Shown piece after piece: positions 42,881 through 51,332 of a DNA stretch of 59,726 bases. A program made the position numbers and the translations under genes. Source of the stretch: CAZWSC01 sp964636385 (GTDB lineage Bacteria > Eisenbacteria > RBG-16-71-46 > CAIMUX01). The first letter of the stretch is position 1. Every line of letters begins with the position of its first letter. The stretch lies in assembly GCA_964636385.1 (NCBI GenBank), contig CAZWSC010000049.1, forward strand, positions 1-59,726, in the 5' to 3' direction. The notes below the pieces were generated by a model, which did no database searches, had not been told where the DNA came from, and saw only the letters and a list, made by a program, of their open reading frames with translations.

Positions 42881-44326
42881 ATGGCTCGGGCAAGGACGCA
42901 CGAACTCGACTTCGGGGATCACGAAAAGCTGGTCCGGTGGATCGAGCAGACACCCCCGGAGTCGTTCGAGGCCGAGCTCGACCGGCGGCTGAAGAAGTTC
43001 AGGGATGAAGCGACCGCGGATTTCCTGACTGCGGGCGCCCTGGCGTCCGCCCGTTCCACTCGATACGAGGGTGCAGGAACCTCTCCGCAGGGGTTTGCGG
43101 TGCTTTCCTCGATCCACGCGGCGCTTGCCTCGGACGCCGGTATCCCGTCGGCGGGCCTTCTCCGCTATGGCCTGCGCGTGGTGAACCGGGAGATCCATCA
43201 TCCCGGCTTTGGCCCCCATCGGATGCTGGATTGCGGTGAGATCCCTGGAGACGGCAGGGAAGGGACGATCTTCGCCTTCATAGAGGCGGTTCGGGCCGGG
43301 GAGACGAACTGGGCCGATCACCGTTTCGCATGGCTGATCCGCAACCTCGACAAGGAGCAGGTAGTCGATCTTCTGCTTTCTTCCGGCCTCGAAGGGGTCA
43401 CCGGAAGCCTCCAGAAGGTAGCCGCGGTTGTTGATGCCGCGGCCTTGCTGCAGGGGGTTGGCTGGAACTGGGCGCCGATTCTCCTGCGCCCGGTGGTGAG
43501 GCACCAGGCGGGTGGTCACGGAGGGATGCGCGAGTACGACCAGTGCCGCGATCTCGTGGCCAGGAAGGAACTGCTGCGGCTTGCCAGACGACGATACCCC
43601 GGGCAGCCTGCCTGGGGGGAGCATGATCCCGATGCATTCATCCGCGAGACGGTTTCCTGGGCTGAATCGGATCCCGGAGTCCGGGCAGGGGGGATTGCGA
43701 CGCTCCTCGAGTCCGGCGTCTCTCTTGAGGACGCCGCTGATCTGGTGTCGGTTGGGGCTGCCCTCCTCTTCCTGCAGGAGTCGATGACGGACTCCGATGA
43801 CATGCGCCTCCCCGCGCGGACGCAGGCCATGGTGGAGTTCTTCACGGGTGTCCTGGCCATGAGGCAGATACTGCATCTCGGGACTCCCGGCCAGCGGATC
43901 CTGGGGCTTCTTCTCGCCGGATGGATCCCGACGCTCAGGACGCTGCGGCTGGAATCAGGGTCTTCGGGCAGGCCCGGCTGGCTTGAGCAGGCCGCCCGGC
44001 TGAAGGAGCCTGAACCTGGTCTGGAGGCGGTTCCGGACGTCTCAGCCCTGGATGGCATCATCTCAGCCGGTCATGCCGATGAGGTGTTCCCTTACCTTGC
44101 GGGGCTGCTGAATCGGGGGAGCCAGGCAACCGGACTCGGCGCCGCCCTGTTGCGAACCGGCTCCCGCCTCGAGCCACTCGGAGGGCGGGCGCTCAAGGTT
44201 GCGGCGAGAACTGCGGAGGCGTATCGTAGCTGCCGTACTCCTTACCGCTGGCTTCTGCTCTGGGCCGGCGCGATATGCCTGGCTCAATGGCCCGGTGACT
44301 TCGAAAAAGTGGGGTTGCAGGGCTGA
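42881..44326 (+). CDS. Predicted helical protein of unknown function
   Basis: A 481-residue soluble protein rich in amphipathic helices, with no signal peptide. I do not recognise the family. Conserved-looking patches are LRYGLRVVNREIHHPGFGPH, LIRNLDKEQVVDLLLSSGLEG, RPVVRHQAGGHGGMREYDQC and LPARTQAMVEFFTGVLAMRQ. The His-rich patches could bind a metal or cofactor (ferritin-like or heme-oxygenase-like folds are possible, but this is guesswork). The frame is open from 42749 and an ATG at 42833 would add 16 residues; ATG 42881 has GGGAGA very close upstream. The gene sits between two tRNA genes and its codon use looks native. Confidence 0.6.
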   Translation: MARARTHELDFGDHEKLVRWIEQTPPESFEAELDRRLKKFRDEATADFLTAGALASARSTRYEGAGTSPQGFAVLSSIHAALASDAGIPSAGLLRYGLRVVNREIHHPGFGPHRMLDCGEIPGDGREGTIFAFIEAVRAGETNWADHRFAWLIRNLDKEQVVDLLLSSGLEGVTGSLQKVAAVVDAAALLQGVGWNWAPILLRPVVRHQAGGHGGMREYDQCRDLVARKELLRLARRRYPGQPAWGEHDPDAFIRETVSWAESDPGVRAGGIATLLESGVSLEDAADLVSVGAALLFLQESMTDSDDMRLPARTQAMVEFFTGVLAMRQILHLGTPGQRILGLLLAGWIPTLRTLRLESGSSGRPGWLEQAARLKEPEPGLEAVPDVSALDGIISAGHADEVFPYLAGLLNRGSQATGLGAALLRTGSRLEPLGGRALKVAARTAEAYRSCRTPYRWLLLWAGAICLAQWPGDFEKVGLQG

Positions 44327-44343
44327 TTCCGGATCGCTATGCT
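44315..44343 (+). promoter_or_regulatory. Possible promoter of tRNA-Glu
   Basis: TTGCAG at 44315-44320 and TATGCT at 44338-44343 with a 17-base spacer, overlapping the end of the preceding gene and about 54 bases before the tRNA. Confidence 0.4.
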
Positions 44344-44396
44344 GTCGGCTGGAGGTTGGGCTGCACGGAAAGGAATCGGGTTGAAAGGTTGGGTGT

Positions 44397-44471
44397 GGCG
44401 CTATCGTCTAGTGGTTAGGACGGGTGGTTCTCAGCCACCAAACCGGGGTTCGATTCCCCGTAGCGCTACCA
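44397..44471 (+). tRNA. tRNA-Glu (anticodon CTC)
   Basis: Acceptor GGCGCTA pairs with TAGCGCT (G-U at the end pair). TCGTCTAG in the D arm is the usual Glu signature. The anticodon arm GGTGG-TTCTCAG-CCACC gives CTC. T arm CGGGG-TTCGATT-CCCCG; discriminator A at 44468 and encoded CCA at 44469-44471. A run of six T follows at 44473-44478 and may help termination. Confidence 0.94.
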
Positions 44472-44589
44472 TTTTTTCAATAGATCTCAAATCACCACGC
44501 CGGGGGGTCTGGGTAGATGGAGCCCGGGTCCCCTTTTCCATTGCATCGGGAGCTTGAGGGGTCCGGGATTATCGGGAGGCTAAGGCAAT

Positions 44590-45249
44590 ATGGCTGAGCC
44601 TGGAAAGCCGAGACTGCTGCGCCGGAACGGGCGGTGGGTTCGCGAGGAGGACCTGGGCAAGAACAAGACCTTCAAGGCGGTAATGCGCCGGGTCTGGTAT
44701 CTGGCCATCCCTTTCGTGGGAATTGTCTGTGCACAGGACTCCTACATCGCACCACAGCTCAGGGCTGATCAGGATACACGAAACCGCGAAGAGGCCGCGC
44801 TGATGAAGGTGCAGGACTCCCTCATGGCCGAGTTCCGTAAGATCGAGGGCGACGGAATCACCATCGAGGCCGACATCGATTCCGGATACGCCCCTCAGAT
44901 TAGCCTCTACCAGGAGATTCTGGACAGTCTGCGGACAGAGAAGGGCTACTACGACCAGACCCTGCCCAGGATGAGGTCCCGTGCCGACTCGCTGCGTGCC
45001 GTACTGGGCGAACTGCAGGGATACCTTCAGCAGGCCTCCATGGAGATGCAGGCACGCCAGAACTCCATCGATTCCATGCGGGAGGTCAGGATTGCCATGC
45101 GCGACTCAATCCAGGCTGTGAGTCGAACCCTGGTGGTGCTGTCGGACACCTGGGACCGGCTGGCCCACCCAGACAATTATCGCAAAAACACCGCTCTAGT
45201 CCCGGGACCGGGAAGCTATCCCAACCGCGACGCGCTGCCGGAACGCTAG
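44590..45249 (+). CDS. Membrane-anchored coiled-coil protein
   Basis: A 219-residue protein with a basic cytoplasmic N-terminus (KPRLLRRNGRWVREEDLG), one membrane helix (VWYLAIPFVGIVCAQDS) and a long extracytoplasmic alpha-helical part with heptad pattern (LRTEKGYYDQTLPRMRSRAD, LGELQGYLQQASMEMQARQN, MREVRIAMRDSIQAVSRTL). No known domain. GGGAGG precedes the ATG at 44590. The next gene starts 12 bases after the stop and encodes a second anchored coiled-coil protein, so the two probably form one structure in the periplasm. Confidence 0.72.
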   Translation: MAEPGKPRLLRRNGRWVREEDLGKNKTFKAVMRRVWYLAIPFVGIVCAQDSYIAPQLRADQDTRNREEAALMKVQDSLMAEFRKIEGDGITIEADIDSGYAPQISLYQEILDSLRTEKGYYDQTLPRMRSRADSLRAVLGELQGYLQQASMEMQARQNSIDSMREVRIAMRDSIQAVSRTLVVLSDTWDRLAHPDNYRKNTALVPGPGSYPNRDALPER

Positions 45250-45261
45250 GAGGGCTGGGAG

Positions 45262-46224
45262 ATGGCCAAGCAGCCTGTCGAAGGGAAGAAGATCTTCAAC
45301 CCCGGTTTCGTGATGCCGATCATCGACGTGATTATGATCGGGACTCTGCTGGTCGCCGCCGGCACACACTGGTACAACACGCGCGGTATCGAGCAGATCG
45401 AGCAGAGCAAGGCCGAGCTGGCCGAGGCCAGGGAGGACATACAGAACAGGCGCGATGAACTGGAACAGGACCTTGTCGATGCAAGGGCCCGCAACCTGGA
45501 GCTCGAGCAGAAGCGTGAAGCGGCAGGCCGGAAGATCGTCGATCTGGGTGAGAGTATCCAGGAAGAGCAGATGGCTTTGCAGGGGCTCCAGAGAACCGAC
45601 CAGATGCTCACCAGTACGATCCTCGACATGAACGAGCGTATACGTGCCGCGGATGAGCAGAGGCGGATCTACCAGAGCAATCTCCTGGAGCGCGATCTGG
45701 AAGTTCAGGCGCTTCGGGAGGAGCTTGCCATCCTCAGGGGCGACCTGGCTGACACGCTGCGCCGGAGGGAGGCGATTGAGCGCGATATCGCCGCACTCAG
45801 GCGTGAACGGACTCACGATCCGATAAGCATATTCCCGATCAGGGCGTCGCTCTCCTCAGGTGTCGAGATCGCCGATGCCGCCAATTACTACGCTGTCTCG
45901 CTGGCGGGGGTGCTGGGAAGGGTGGGAGATCTGGAGCTTGGCCTTTCAGGAGGGGTCGGCCTTGCCGGCGATGGCAGGGAGTCCGTCAAGGAGGGGGCTT
46001 TCTTCGCGAACATCCCGCTTGCGTTCCGGCGCGCCTCGCTGGATCTGATGGGGGGTGTCGCGTCGATGACCGATCCGACCGGAGAGGACGAGATCGGACC
46101 CGTCGCAAGTGCGATGCTCAGGTATGCCCCTCTGCGGAGGGAACGTTTCTTCCTCGAGGCGGGAACGAAGTACCGCCAGGAAGACCTCAGCGTCCGGCTC
46201 GGTCTGGGTTTCGGAAGGCGCTAG
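45262..46224 (+). CDS. Anchored coiled-coil protein with beta-barrel-like C-terminus
   Basis: A 320-residue protein in three parts. Residues about 15-40 are a membrane helix (VMPIIDVIMIGTLLVAAGTH). Residues about 45-185 are an uninterrupted charged coiled coil (KAELAEAREDIQNRRDELEQ, LQALREELAILRGDLAD-like heptads). The last 130 residues switch to alternating hydrophobic strands (VSLAGVLGRVGDLELGLSGG, RASLDLMGGVASMTD, FFLEAGTKYRQEDLS) and end in VRLGLGFGRR, the look of a small outer-membrane-type barrel or beta-sandwich. This would let one chain span from inner to outer membrane. AGGAGG lies eight bases before the ATG. No family recognised. Confidence 0.72.
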   Translation: MAKQPVEGKKIFNPGFVMPIIDVIMIGTLLVAAGTHWYNTRGIEQIEQSKAELAEAREDIQNRRDELEQDLVDARARNLELEQKREAAGRKIVDLGESIQEEQMALQGLQRTDQMLTSTILDMNERIRAADEQRRIYQSNLLERDLEVQALREELAILRGDLADTLRRREAIERDIAALRRERTHDPISIFPIRASLSSGVEIADAANYYAVSLAGVLGRVGDLELGLSGGVGLAGDGRESVKEGAFFANIPLAFRRASLDLMGGVASMTDPTGEDEIGPVASAMLRYAPLRRERFFLEAGTKYRQEDLSVRLGLGFGRR

Positions 46225-46245
46225 AGTTTCGGAGGGCGCCGGAAC

Positions 46246-47715
46246 TCACGGCCGCTTCTGATCCCGTCTGTTTCCGGCGACTCCCCGCCTCCTGCGGTCG
46301 CGGCCCCCGAGGCCGAATGACTCGTGAAGGTGAGGCACGTGCACGCGTGACTCCGGGCTTTCCTCCCTGATTGTGGAGGCGAGTGCGAGCGCCTGCTCCT
46401 CCTCCCCGTGAACCACGAAACAGTCGCGCGGGGCGCTTTCGACGGCGCAGACCTCCCTGTACCACTCCAGAAGCTCGATGCGGTCGCCGTGGGCGGAGAA
46501 CTCGTTCATCGCAAACACCTCTGCCTTCACCTGGTGCGGTTCGCCGAAGATGTTTACCTCCCTGTCGCCCCGGAAGATCTTCCTTCCGAGTGTGTTCTCC
46601 GCCATGAACCCTGCGATCAGTATGGCGTTGCGTTTATCCTGGATACTGTTGCGAAGGTGGTGAAGCACCCGCCCGGCTTCCATCATCCCCGATGCGGTGA
46701 TGACGATGAACGGTCCTTCCTTCGTGTTCAGCATCATCGAATCATCGACGCTCCGTATGTACCGCGCCCTGCTGAAGCCGAAGGGATCACCGTGCTGCCG
46801 GAGGATGGAACGGATCTCGTCGTCGTAACACTCGGGATGCCTCTCGAAGACCTCGGTCGCATTGACCGCCAGCGGGCTGTCGATGTAGATCGGCATGTCG
46901 GGAATGAGCTTCTCGCGCAGGAGCTGGAGCAGCTCGTAGACTATGTCCTGGGTGCGGCCCACGGCGAATGCGGGGATGATGATCTTGCCACGGCGCCGCG
47001 CCACTTCGTGGATGATCCCCGCAAGCCGGGCGCGGGCGCCCTCCATCGGCCCATGCTCGCGGTCCCCGTAGGTGCTCTCCATGATCAGGATGTCGGTTGC
47101 CGGGATGTGATCCGGGTCTCGGATTATGGGAAGATCGGGCCTTCCGATGTCGCCGGTGAAGACTATGGACCTGTACTGCCCGTCCTCCTCCGCCTCCAGG
47201 TGCACCAGGGCCGAGCCGAGGATGTGCCCTGCATCGTGGAAGGTGGCGGTAAGCCCCGGGAGAACCTGGAACGGGCGGTAGTACGGGTGCCCCGTGAAGT
47301 GCTCCAGGGTCTTCTCCGCGTCAGCCTCGGTGTAGAGGGGCCGGCGCATCGCATCGGTGATCCCCCGCTTTCTCATGCGCTTCGAGGCGAACTCGGCGTC
47401 CTTCTCCTGTATGTGCCCCGAGTCCCGGAGCATGATCGATGCGAGGTCGGCGGTGGCGAGGGTTGCGTGGATCTCCCCTTCGAACCCGTGCTTGACGAGG
47501 GCGGGCAGCGCCCCGGAGTGGTCGATGTGGGCATGGCTCAGTATCACCGCGTCCACGGTGGACGGATCGAATCCAGGCTCGCGGTTCTTCGCGTCAGCCT
47601 CGTCCCTGCGCCCCTGGAAGAGCCCGCAGTCCAGAAGGACCTTGTAGCCGTTGAGTTCCACAAGGTGCCGCGACCCGGTGACGGACCGGGCGGCTCCGTG
47701 AAAGGTAATCCTCAT
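46246..47715 (-). CDS. Metallo-beta-lactamase/beta-CASP RNA-processing nuclease
   Basis: A 489-residue protein of the CPSF73-like (YSH1/RNase J-related) class. The zinc motif HAHIDH is at residues 61-66 and further ligands are in FHDAGHILGSA and VFTGDIGRPD. The beta-CASP insertion and C-terminal motif (IIIPAFAVGRTQDIVYEL, VITASGMMEAGRVLHHL, FSAHGDR, VVHGEEEQ) complete the fold. Such enzymes cleave RNA endo- or exonucleolytically. ATG at 47715 has GGAGGAG upstream. The tail after residue 470 is Arg-rich (GGRDRRRRGVAGNRRDQKRP), perhaps for RNA contact. It lies 37 bases downstream of the MFS gene on the same strand. Confidence 0.92.
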   Translation of the reverse strand: MRITFHGAARSVTGSRHLVELNGYKVLLDCGLFQGRRDEADAKNREPGFDPSTVDAVILSHAHIDHSGALPALVKHGFEGEIHATLATADLASIMLRDSGHIQEKDAEFASKRMRKRGITDAMRRPLYTEADAEKTLEHFTGHPYYRPFQVLPGLTATFHDAGHILGSALVHLEAEEDGQYRSIVFTGDIGRPDLPIIRDPDHIPATDILIMESTYGDREHGPMEGARARLAGIIHEVARRRGKIIIPAFAVGRTQDIVYELLQLLREKLIPDMPIYIDSPLAVNATEVFERHPECYDDEIRSILRQHGDPFGFSRARYIRSVDDSMMLNTKEGPFIVITASGMMEAGRVLHHLRNSIQDKRNAILIAGFMAENTLGRKIFRGDREVNIFGEPHQVKAEVFAMNEFSAHGDRIELLEWYREVCAVESAPRDCFVVHGEEEQALALASTIREESPESRVHVPHLHESFGLGGRDRRRRGVAGNRRDQKRP

Positions 47716-47752
47716 GTCTCCTCCTTCGTGTTCCAGGGCCGCAGGGACACGC

Positions 47753-49150
47753 CTACAGCCTGGCCGGCCGCGGCGCAGCCAGGGCCCTGCGTTCTCCCTC
47801 GATCGCCTCGGGTCTGACGCGCAGCAGCATGATCCCCCCGGCGATGAAGAAGAGGATGACCCCCAGGACTGCCCGGCGCAGGCTTCCGGTGGCCAGCACG
47901 AGGCTGCCATAGACCAGGGGCCCGAACACGGATGCGACCCTGGTCATGATGGCGAAGAACCCGTAGAACTCCGATTCGCGCGAGGCCGGGATCCAGTGTG
48001 CCGTCATTGAGCGGGAGCAGGACTGGATTCCTCCGAGGAACAGGCCGGCGATGCCGCTCAGAACCCAGTATTCCCTGACCGCCGAGCCGAGGATCCCCAC
48101 TACGGCGGCCCACATCGCGACGAAGGTCCACGCCGCAACGCTGACGAGCAGAACCTGCTTGTGTCCCACCCTGTCCGCCAGCCAGCCCATCGCCATGGAT
48201 CCACAGAAGGCGGTTCCCTGGATGAACAGGAAGAGCATGATGAGCTGGTCCGGCTGCATTCCCAGCTCCTGGGCCCCGAATATGGAGGCCATCGCCACTA
48301 CGGTCTGCACTCCGTCGTTGTACAGCAGGTAGGCGAGAAAGAACCGGCGGAGGTTGGTTGTCCGGACCAGCTCCAGCAGGGTGCGGCGCACCTGGTGCAG
48401 TGCATCGCCTATCTCCAGGTTCCAGGGAGGAAGGGGGCTCAGGGCCCTGATGCGGGCCCGCTCAACCGGCTCGTAGCGGAAGACCCAGAGCAGCGGGATT
48501 GTGAAGAGGAGCCACCACCAGCCGGCCGATGCGAAGGTGTCCTGTATCCGGAAAGTCCCCTCGGGGAATCCCAGTAGACCGGGCCTCTGAAGCATCAGCA
48601 GGTTCAGCACGAGGAGCAGTCCCCCACCCAGGTATCCGACACCCCACGCGATACCCGAGGCCCGGCCGATCGACTCCTTGGGCGCCACTTCGGGGAGAAG
48701 GGCGTTGTAGAAGACCGCGGCAGCCGCAAAGCATGTGTACGCGGCCACGAAGAGCAGTCCCCCGCTGACCCAGTCTCCGGGGTTGACGGTGGAGAGCGCG
48801 ATCGTAAAGGCGGCTCCCGGTACGCATGCCGCGGCAAGGGCAAAAAGGCGCGAGGCCCGCCGGTCGGCAAGCGCGCCCAGGATCGGGGCCGTTACGGCGA
48901 TCAGGATCATCGAGAGGGACACGATCCAGCTGTAGAGGGTTGCGCCGGGGACGCGAAGCCCGCCTATGACAACCCCCTCTGCGCCGCCGGCAACCGAGCC
49001 CGCATAGTACTGGCTGTAGAGTACCGCGATGATGGTTGTGGCGAACCCGCTCTCGCCGAAGTCGTAGAGGCTGTAGGCCGCGAGTCTGGAGGCCGGACCC
49101 GGTCGCTTCCGGGAGGGTCCGTCAGCATCCGTTGAGAGCGCTCTTTTCAG
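47753..49150 (-). CDS. MFS transporter, Atg22-like, with probable CTG start
   Basis: A 12-helix major-facilitator protein of the vacuole-effluxer Atg22/UMF1 type. The first ATG/GTG/TTG in frame is GTG at 48922, which would cut off the first helix. Upstream of it the same frame stays open and reads RLAAYSLYDFGESGFATTI and AVLYSQYYAG, the typical start of this family. No ATG, GTG or TTG occurs in frame before that. CTG at 49150 (minus) follows GGAGGA and gives 465 residues, the normal length. Motif A-like GALADRR and GWLADRVGHKQ are present. Either a CTG start or a sequence error near 49150 explains this. It is followed by the beta-CASP gene. Confidence 0.75.
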   Translation of the reverse strand: MKRALSTDADGPSRKRPGPASRLAAYSLYDFGESGFATTIIAVLYSQYYAGSVAGGAEGVVIGGLRVPGATLYSWIVSLSMILIAVTAPILGALADRRASRLFALAAACVPGAAFTIALSTVNPGDWVSGGLLFVAAYTCFAAAAVFYNALLPEVAPKESIGRASGIAWGVGYLGGGLLLVLNLLMLQRPGLLGFPEGTFRIQDTFASAGWWWLLFTIPLLWVFRYEPVERARIRALSPLPPWNLEIGDALHQVRRTLLELVRTTNLRRFFLAYLLYNDGVQTVVAMASIFGAQELGMQPDQLIMLFLFIQGTAFCGSMAMGWLADRVGHKQVLLVSVAAWTFVAMWAAVVGILGSAVREYWVLSGIAGLFLGGIQSCSRSMTAHWIPASRESEFYGFFAIMTRVASVFGPLVYGSLVLATGSLRRAVLGVILFFIAGGIMLLRVRPEAIEGERRALAAPRPARL

Positions 49151-49514
49151 GACTCCTCCATGGGTCGTGGGCCGGCTGTCGATGGCGGGGCCTGGCAGGC
49201 TTCCCCGGGGGCAGAGTGCCGCATGCCGGGGGTCCCCGCAAGCAGCATGACAGGCCAGGGTGCGCTTCAGGCAGTGGTTGCCGCCGCGGGGAGACTGACA
49301 CGGTTGGCTGCCTGGGACGTCGTCGCGGGGCTGAACCGGGGCAGGGAGTGCGAGAATGCGTCAGGTTCCTGCCTCTGCAGATAAGGTGTTCTGTCACAAT
49401 CATGTGTCACGGTAATCTGACGTTGAGTTTCAAGGCCGTCTGGGATATAATCGCCGCCAAGTGCCCGGAGAACCCCGGCGTTATCGGCTGTTACACCACC
49501 TTGGAGGGCTTATC
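49151..49514. other. Divergent intergenic region
   Basis: 364 bases with no gene recognised. The right end holds the strong promoter at 49423-49451 and the GGAGGG ribosome binding site (49503-49508) of the next gene. Confidence 0.5.
49423..49451 (+). promoter_or_regulatory. Sigma70-type promoter of the secreted Cys-repeat protein
   Basis: TTGAGT at 49423-49428 and a consensus TATAAT at 49446-49451 with a 17-base spacer. It is among the best promoter matches in the window, and the start codon follows 64 bases later. Confidence 0.7.
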
Positions 49515-51224
49515 ATGAAACTCAGGCTATCGCTACTGCTGTCGCTTCTTCTGCTCGGCGCCGCGGCGACTGTCGGATCGGCCGACTACTTTGTTGACTT
49601 CGAGGGTGAGGGGGAGACAAAGGGCTCCTATGCCTCCGGAACGGTCAACCTCAGCGGACTGGACTGGGACATGACCCAGGCTCTGATCGGTACGCTGGCA
49701 GGGGACTGGAAGAACGGAGAACGCTCCGCGAGGTTGCGCGGGTACGGACAGGACGATCCTCTGAACCTGTCGTCGATGACGATGCTCGAGGACAAGCAGG
49801 GGGGACTCGGGAATCTGAGCTTCCTGTACAGAAGGTACGGGACGGACATCCAGGTCGACTGGATGGTCGAGTACAGTACCGACCAGGGTGCGACATGGAC
49901 ACAGGTCGGCGATGTCTTCACGGCACCTGATTCCGACGTGGTGCAGGTTTTCAGTGAACCGGTCGGTGTCGAAGGCCCGGTCCGCATCAGGATCATGAGA
50001 GCTACAATCGATGACAATGCCGCCAACAGGAGGCTGAACATCGACGACATTCTTCTCACCGACTACTCCCCGGGCAGCGCTGCGGCCCCGACATTTGCTC
50101 CTCCGGGCGGCACGTACTACAACCCGGTCGAGGTGGAGATGTCGACGACGACACCTGACGCCACCATCTATTACACCGTAAACGGCGACGATCCGGACGA
50201 TCAGTCCACCGAGTATGTGGATCCCGTGCTGATCGAGGAGACCACCACCCTGAAGGCTGTCGCCTATGCCCCGGGGCTGGATCCCAGCAGCATCACCACC
50301 GCTGTGTACACCTTCCCCGAGATCAACGACGTACCGGATGTCGCAACGCTTCGTCAGGGTGCGACAGACGGAACGGTCTACAGGCTGGCCAACGAGGTCG
50401 TCCTGACATTCCAGCAGAGCTTCCGGGGCCAGAAGTACATCCAGGATGGCACGGCGGGAATCCTGATCGACGATGATCCGAGGATCATCCAGACTGAGTA
50501 CGACCGCTATGACGGCATCACCGGGATTACCGGCACCCTGCTCGAATTCGGCAATATGCTTCAATTCCAGCCCATCTATGATCCCGGCCCCGCCACCTCC
50601 TTCGGGAATGTGGTCGAACCGGTCGAGATCGCCACGCTGGCCGACTTCAATGCCAACTTCGAGATGTACGAGGCCCGCCTGGTAAGGCTGATGAACGTCC
50701 ACTTCACGGCCCCGCCGGGCACCTACTTCCAGAATGGGCAGGTCTACATCCTGACCGACGGTGTGGACGAGGCGCTCTTCCGGACCACCTTCTACGGCGT
50801 CGACTACATCAACACGCTGGTTCCGGAGGGAACGGTCAACATCGTGGGGCTTCCCAACTCCCGGTCCGAGGGAGACTACATCACGGCACGCGACCTCGCC
50901 GACTTCGCGGAGCCGCCCGTGTTCGGAGCCTGCTGTTTCGAGGACGGGTCCTGCCTGGTCCTGACTGAGGATGACTGCGCATCAGAGGGCGGCCTGTGGG
51001 AGGGCCCGGATACGGTCTGCGAGCCGAATCCCTGTCCGCAGCCTCTCGGCGCCTGCTGTGTGCTGGACACCGGTGAGTGCCTCGTGCTGACCCAGGAGGA
51101 CTGCGAGGCCATGCCGGGAACCGAGTACTACGGCGATTTCGTGCCGTGCGACCCGAATCCCTGCCCGCCGCCGGTCCCGACGATCGAAGCCACCTGGGGG
51201 AACATCAAGAATCAGTTCCGCTAG
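49515..51224 (+). CDS. Secreted multidomain protein with CHB_HEX-like domain and two six-Cys repeats
   Basis: A 569-residue exported protein with signal peptide (LSLLLSLLLLGAAATVGSA). Residues about 25-190 are a beta-sandwich (YFVDFEGEGETKGSYASGTV, LNIDDILLTDY). A chitobiase C-terminal-like repeat follows (PTFAPPGGTYYNPVEVEMST, ATIYYTVNGDDP, TTLKAVAYAPG). Next is an OB-fold-like domain (VATLRQGATDGTVYRLANEV, GILIDDDPRI). Two six-Cys repeats (FGACCFEDGSC ..., LGACCVLDTGEC ...) match the array in the 17504-20173 protein. The end ATWGNIKNQFR matches the tail of two other exported proteins. ATG 49515 has GGAGGG upstream. A carbohydrate or surface role is plausible, not proven. Confidence 0.83.
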   Translation: MKLRLSLLLSLLLLGAAATVGSADYFVDFEGEGETKGSYASGTVNLSGLDWDMTQALIGTLAGDWKNGERSARLRGYGQDDPLNLSSMTMLEDKQGGLGNLSFLYRRYGTDIQVDWMVEYSTDQGATWTQVGDVFTAPDSDVVQVFSEPVGVEGPVRIRIMRATIDDNAANRRLNIDDILLTDYSPGSAAAPTFAPPGGTYYNPVEVEMSTTTPDATIYYTVNGDDPDDQSTEYVDPVLIEETTTLKAVAYAPGLDPSSITTAVYTFPEINDVPDVATLRQGATDGTVYRLANEVVLTFQQSFRGQKYIQDGTAGILIDDDPRIIQTEYDRYDGITGITGTLLEFGNMLQFQPIYDPGPATSFGNVVEPVEIATLADFNANFEMYEARLVRLMNVHFTAPPGTYFQNGQVYILTDGVDEALFRTTFYGVDYINTLVPEGTVNIVGLPNSRSEGDYITARDLADFAEPPVFGACCFEDGSCLVLTEDDCASEGGLWEGPDTVCEPNPCPQPLGACCVLDTGECLVLTQEDCEAMPGTEYYGDFVPCDPNPCPPPVPTIEATWGNIKNQFR

Positions 51225-51273
51225 GATCTGAAACATCGGGCTTCGTCTGCTGACGGATTGAAGCTGTCTGAGG

Positions 51274-51304
51274 AAGGCCCGGGAGTTGCATACTCCCGGG
51301 CCTT
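51274..51304. terminator. Bidirectional terminator hairpin
   Basis: AAGGCCCGGGAGT and ACTCCCGGGCCTT form a perfect 13-bp stem around TGCAT, 49 bases after the stop at 51224 and just before the convergent TrmH gene. On the minus strand it is followed by CCTCAG and on the plus strand by TCGTCG, so no U tract. Confidence 0.65.
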
Positions 51305-51332
51305 TCGTCGTGTGTAACGCGGGGGGTCCGAC

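Noticed and set aside
23710..44471. tRNA genes as attachment sites of an integrated element
   Set aside because: No integrase, no repeated tRNA 3' ends and no phage or conjugation genes next to any of the three tRNAs.
46208..46240. Direct repeat TTTCGGARGGCGC at the end of the coiled-coil/barrel gene
   Set aside because: Only two copies, one within the coding end; too short to call a mobile or regulatory element.
46408..47817. Plus-strand open frame of 469 codons
   Set aside because: Antisense of the beta-CASP nuclease gene, whose HAHIDH motif and ribosome binding site are clear.
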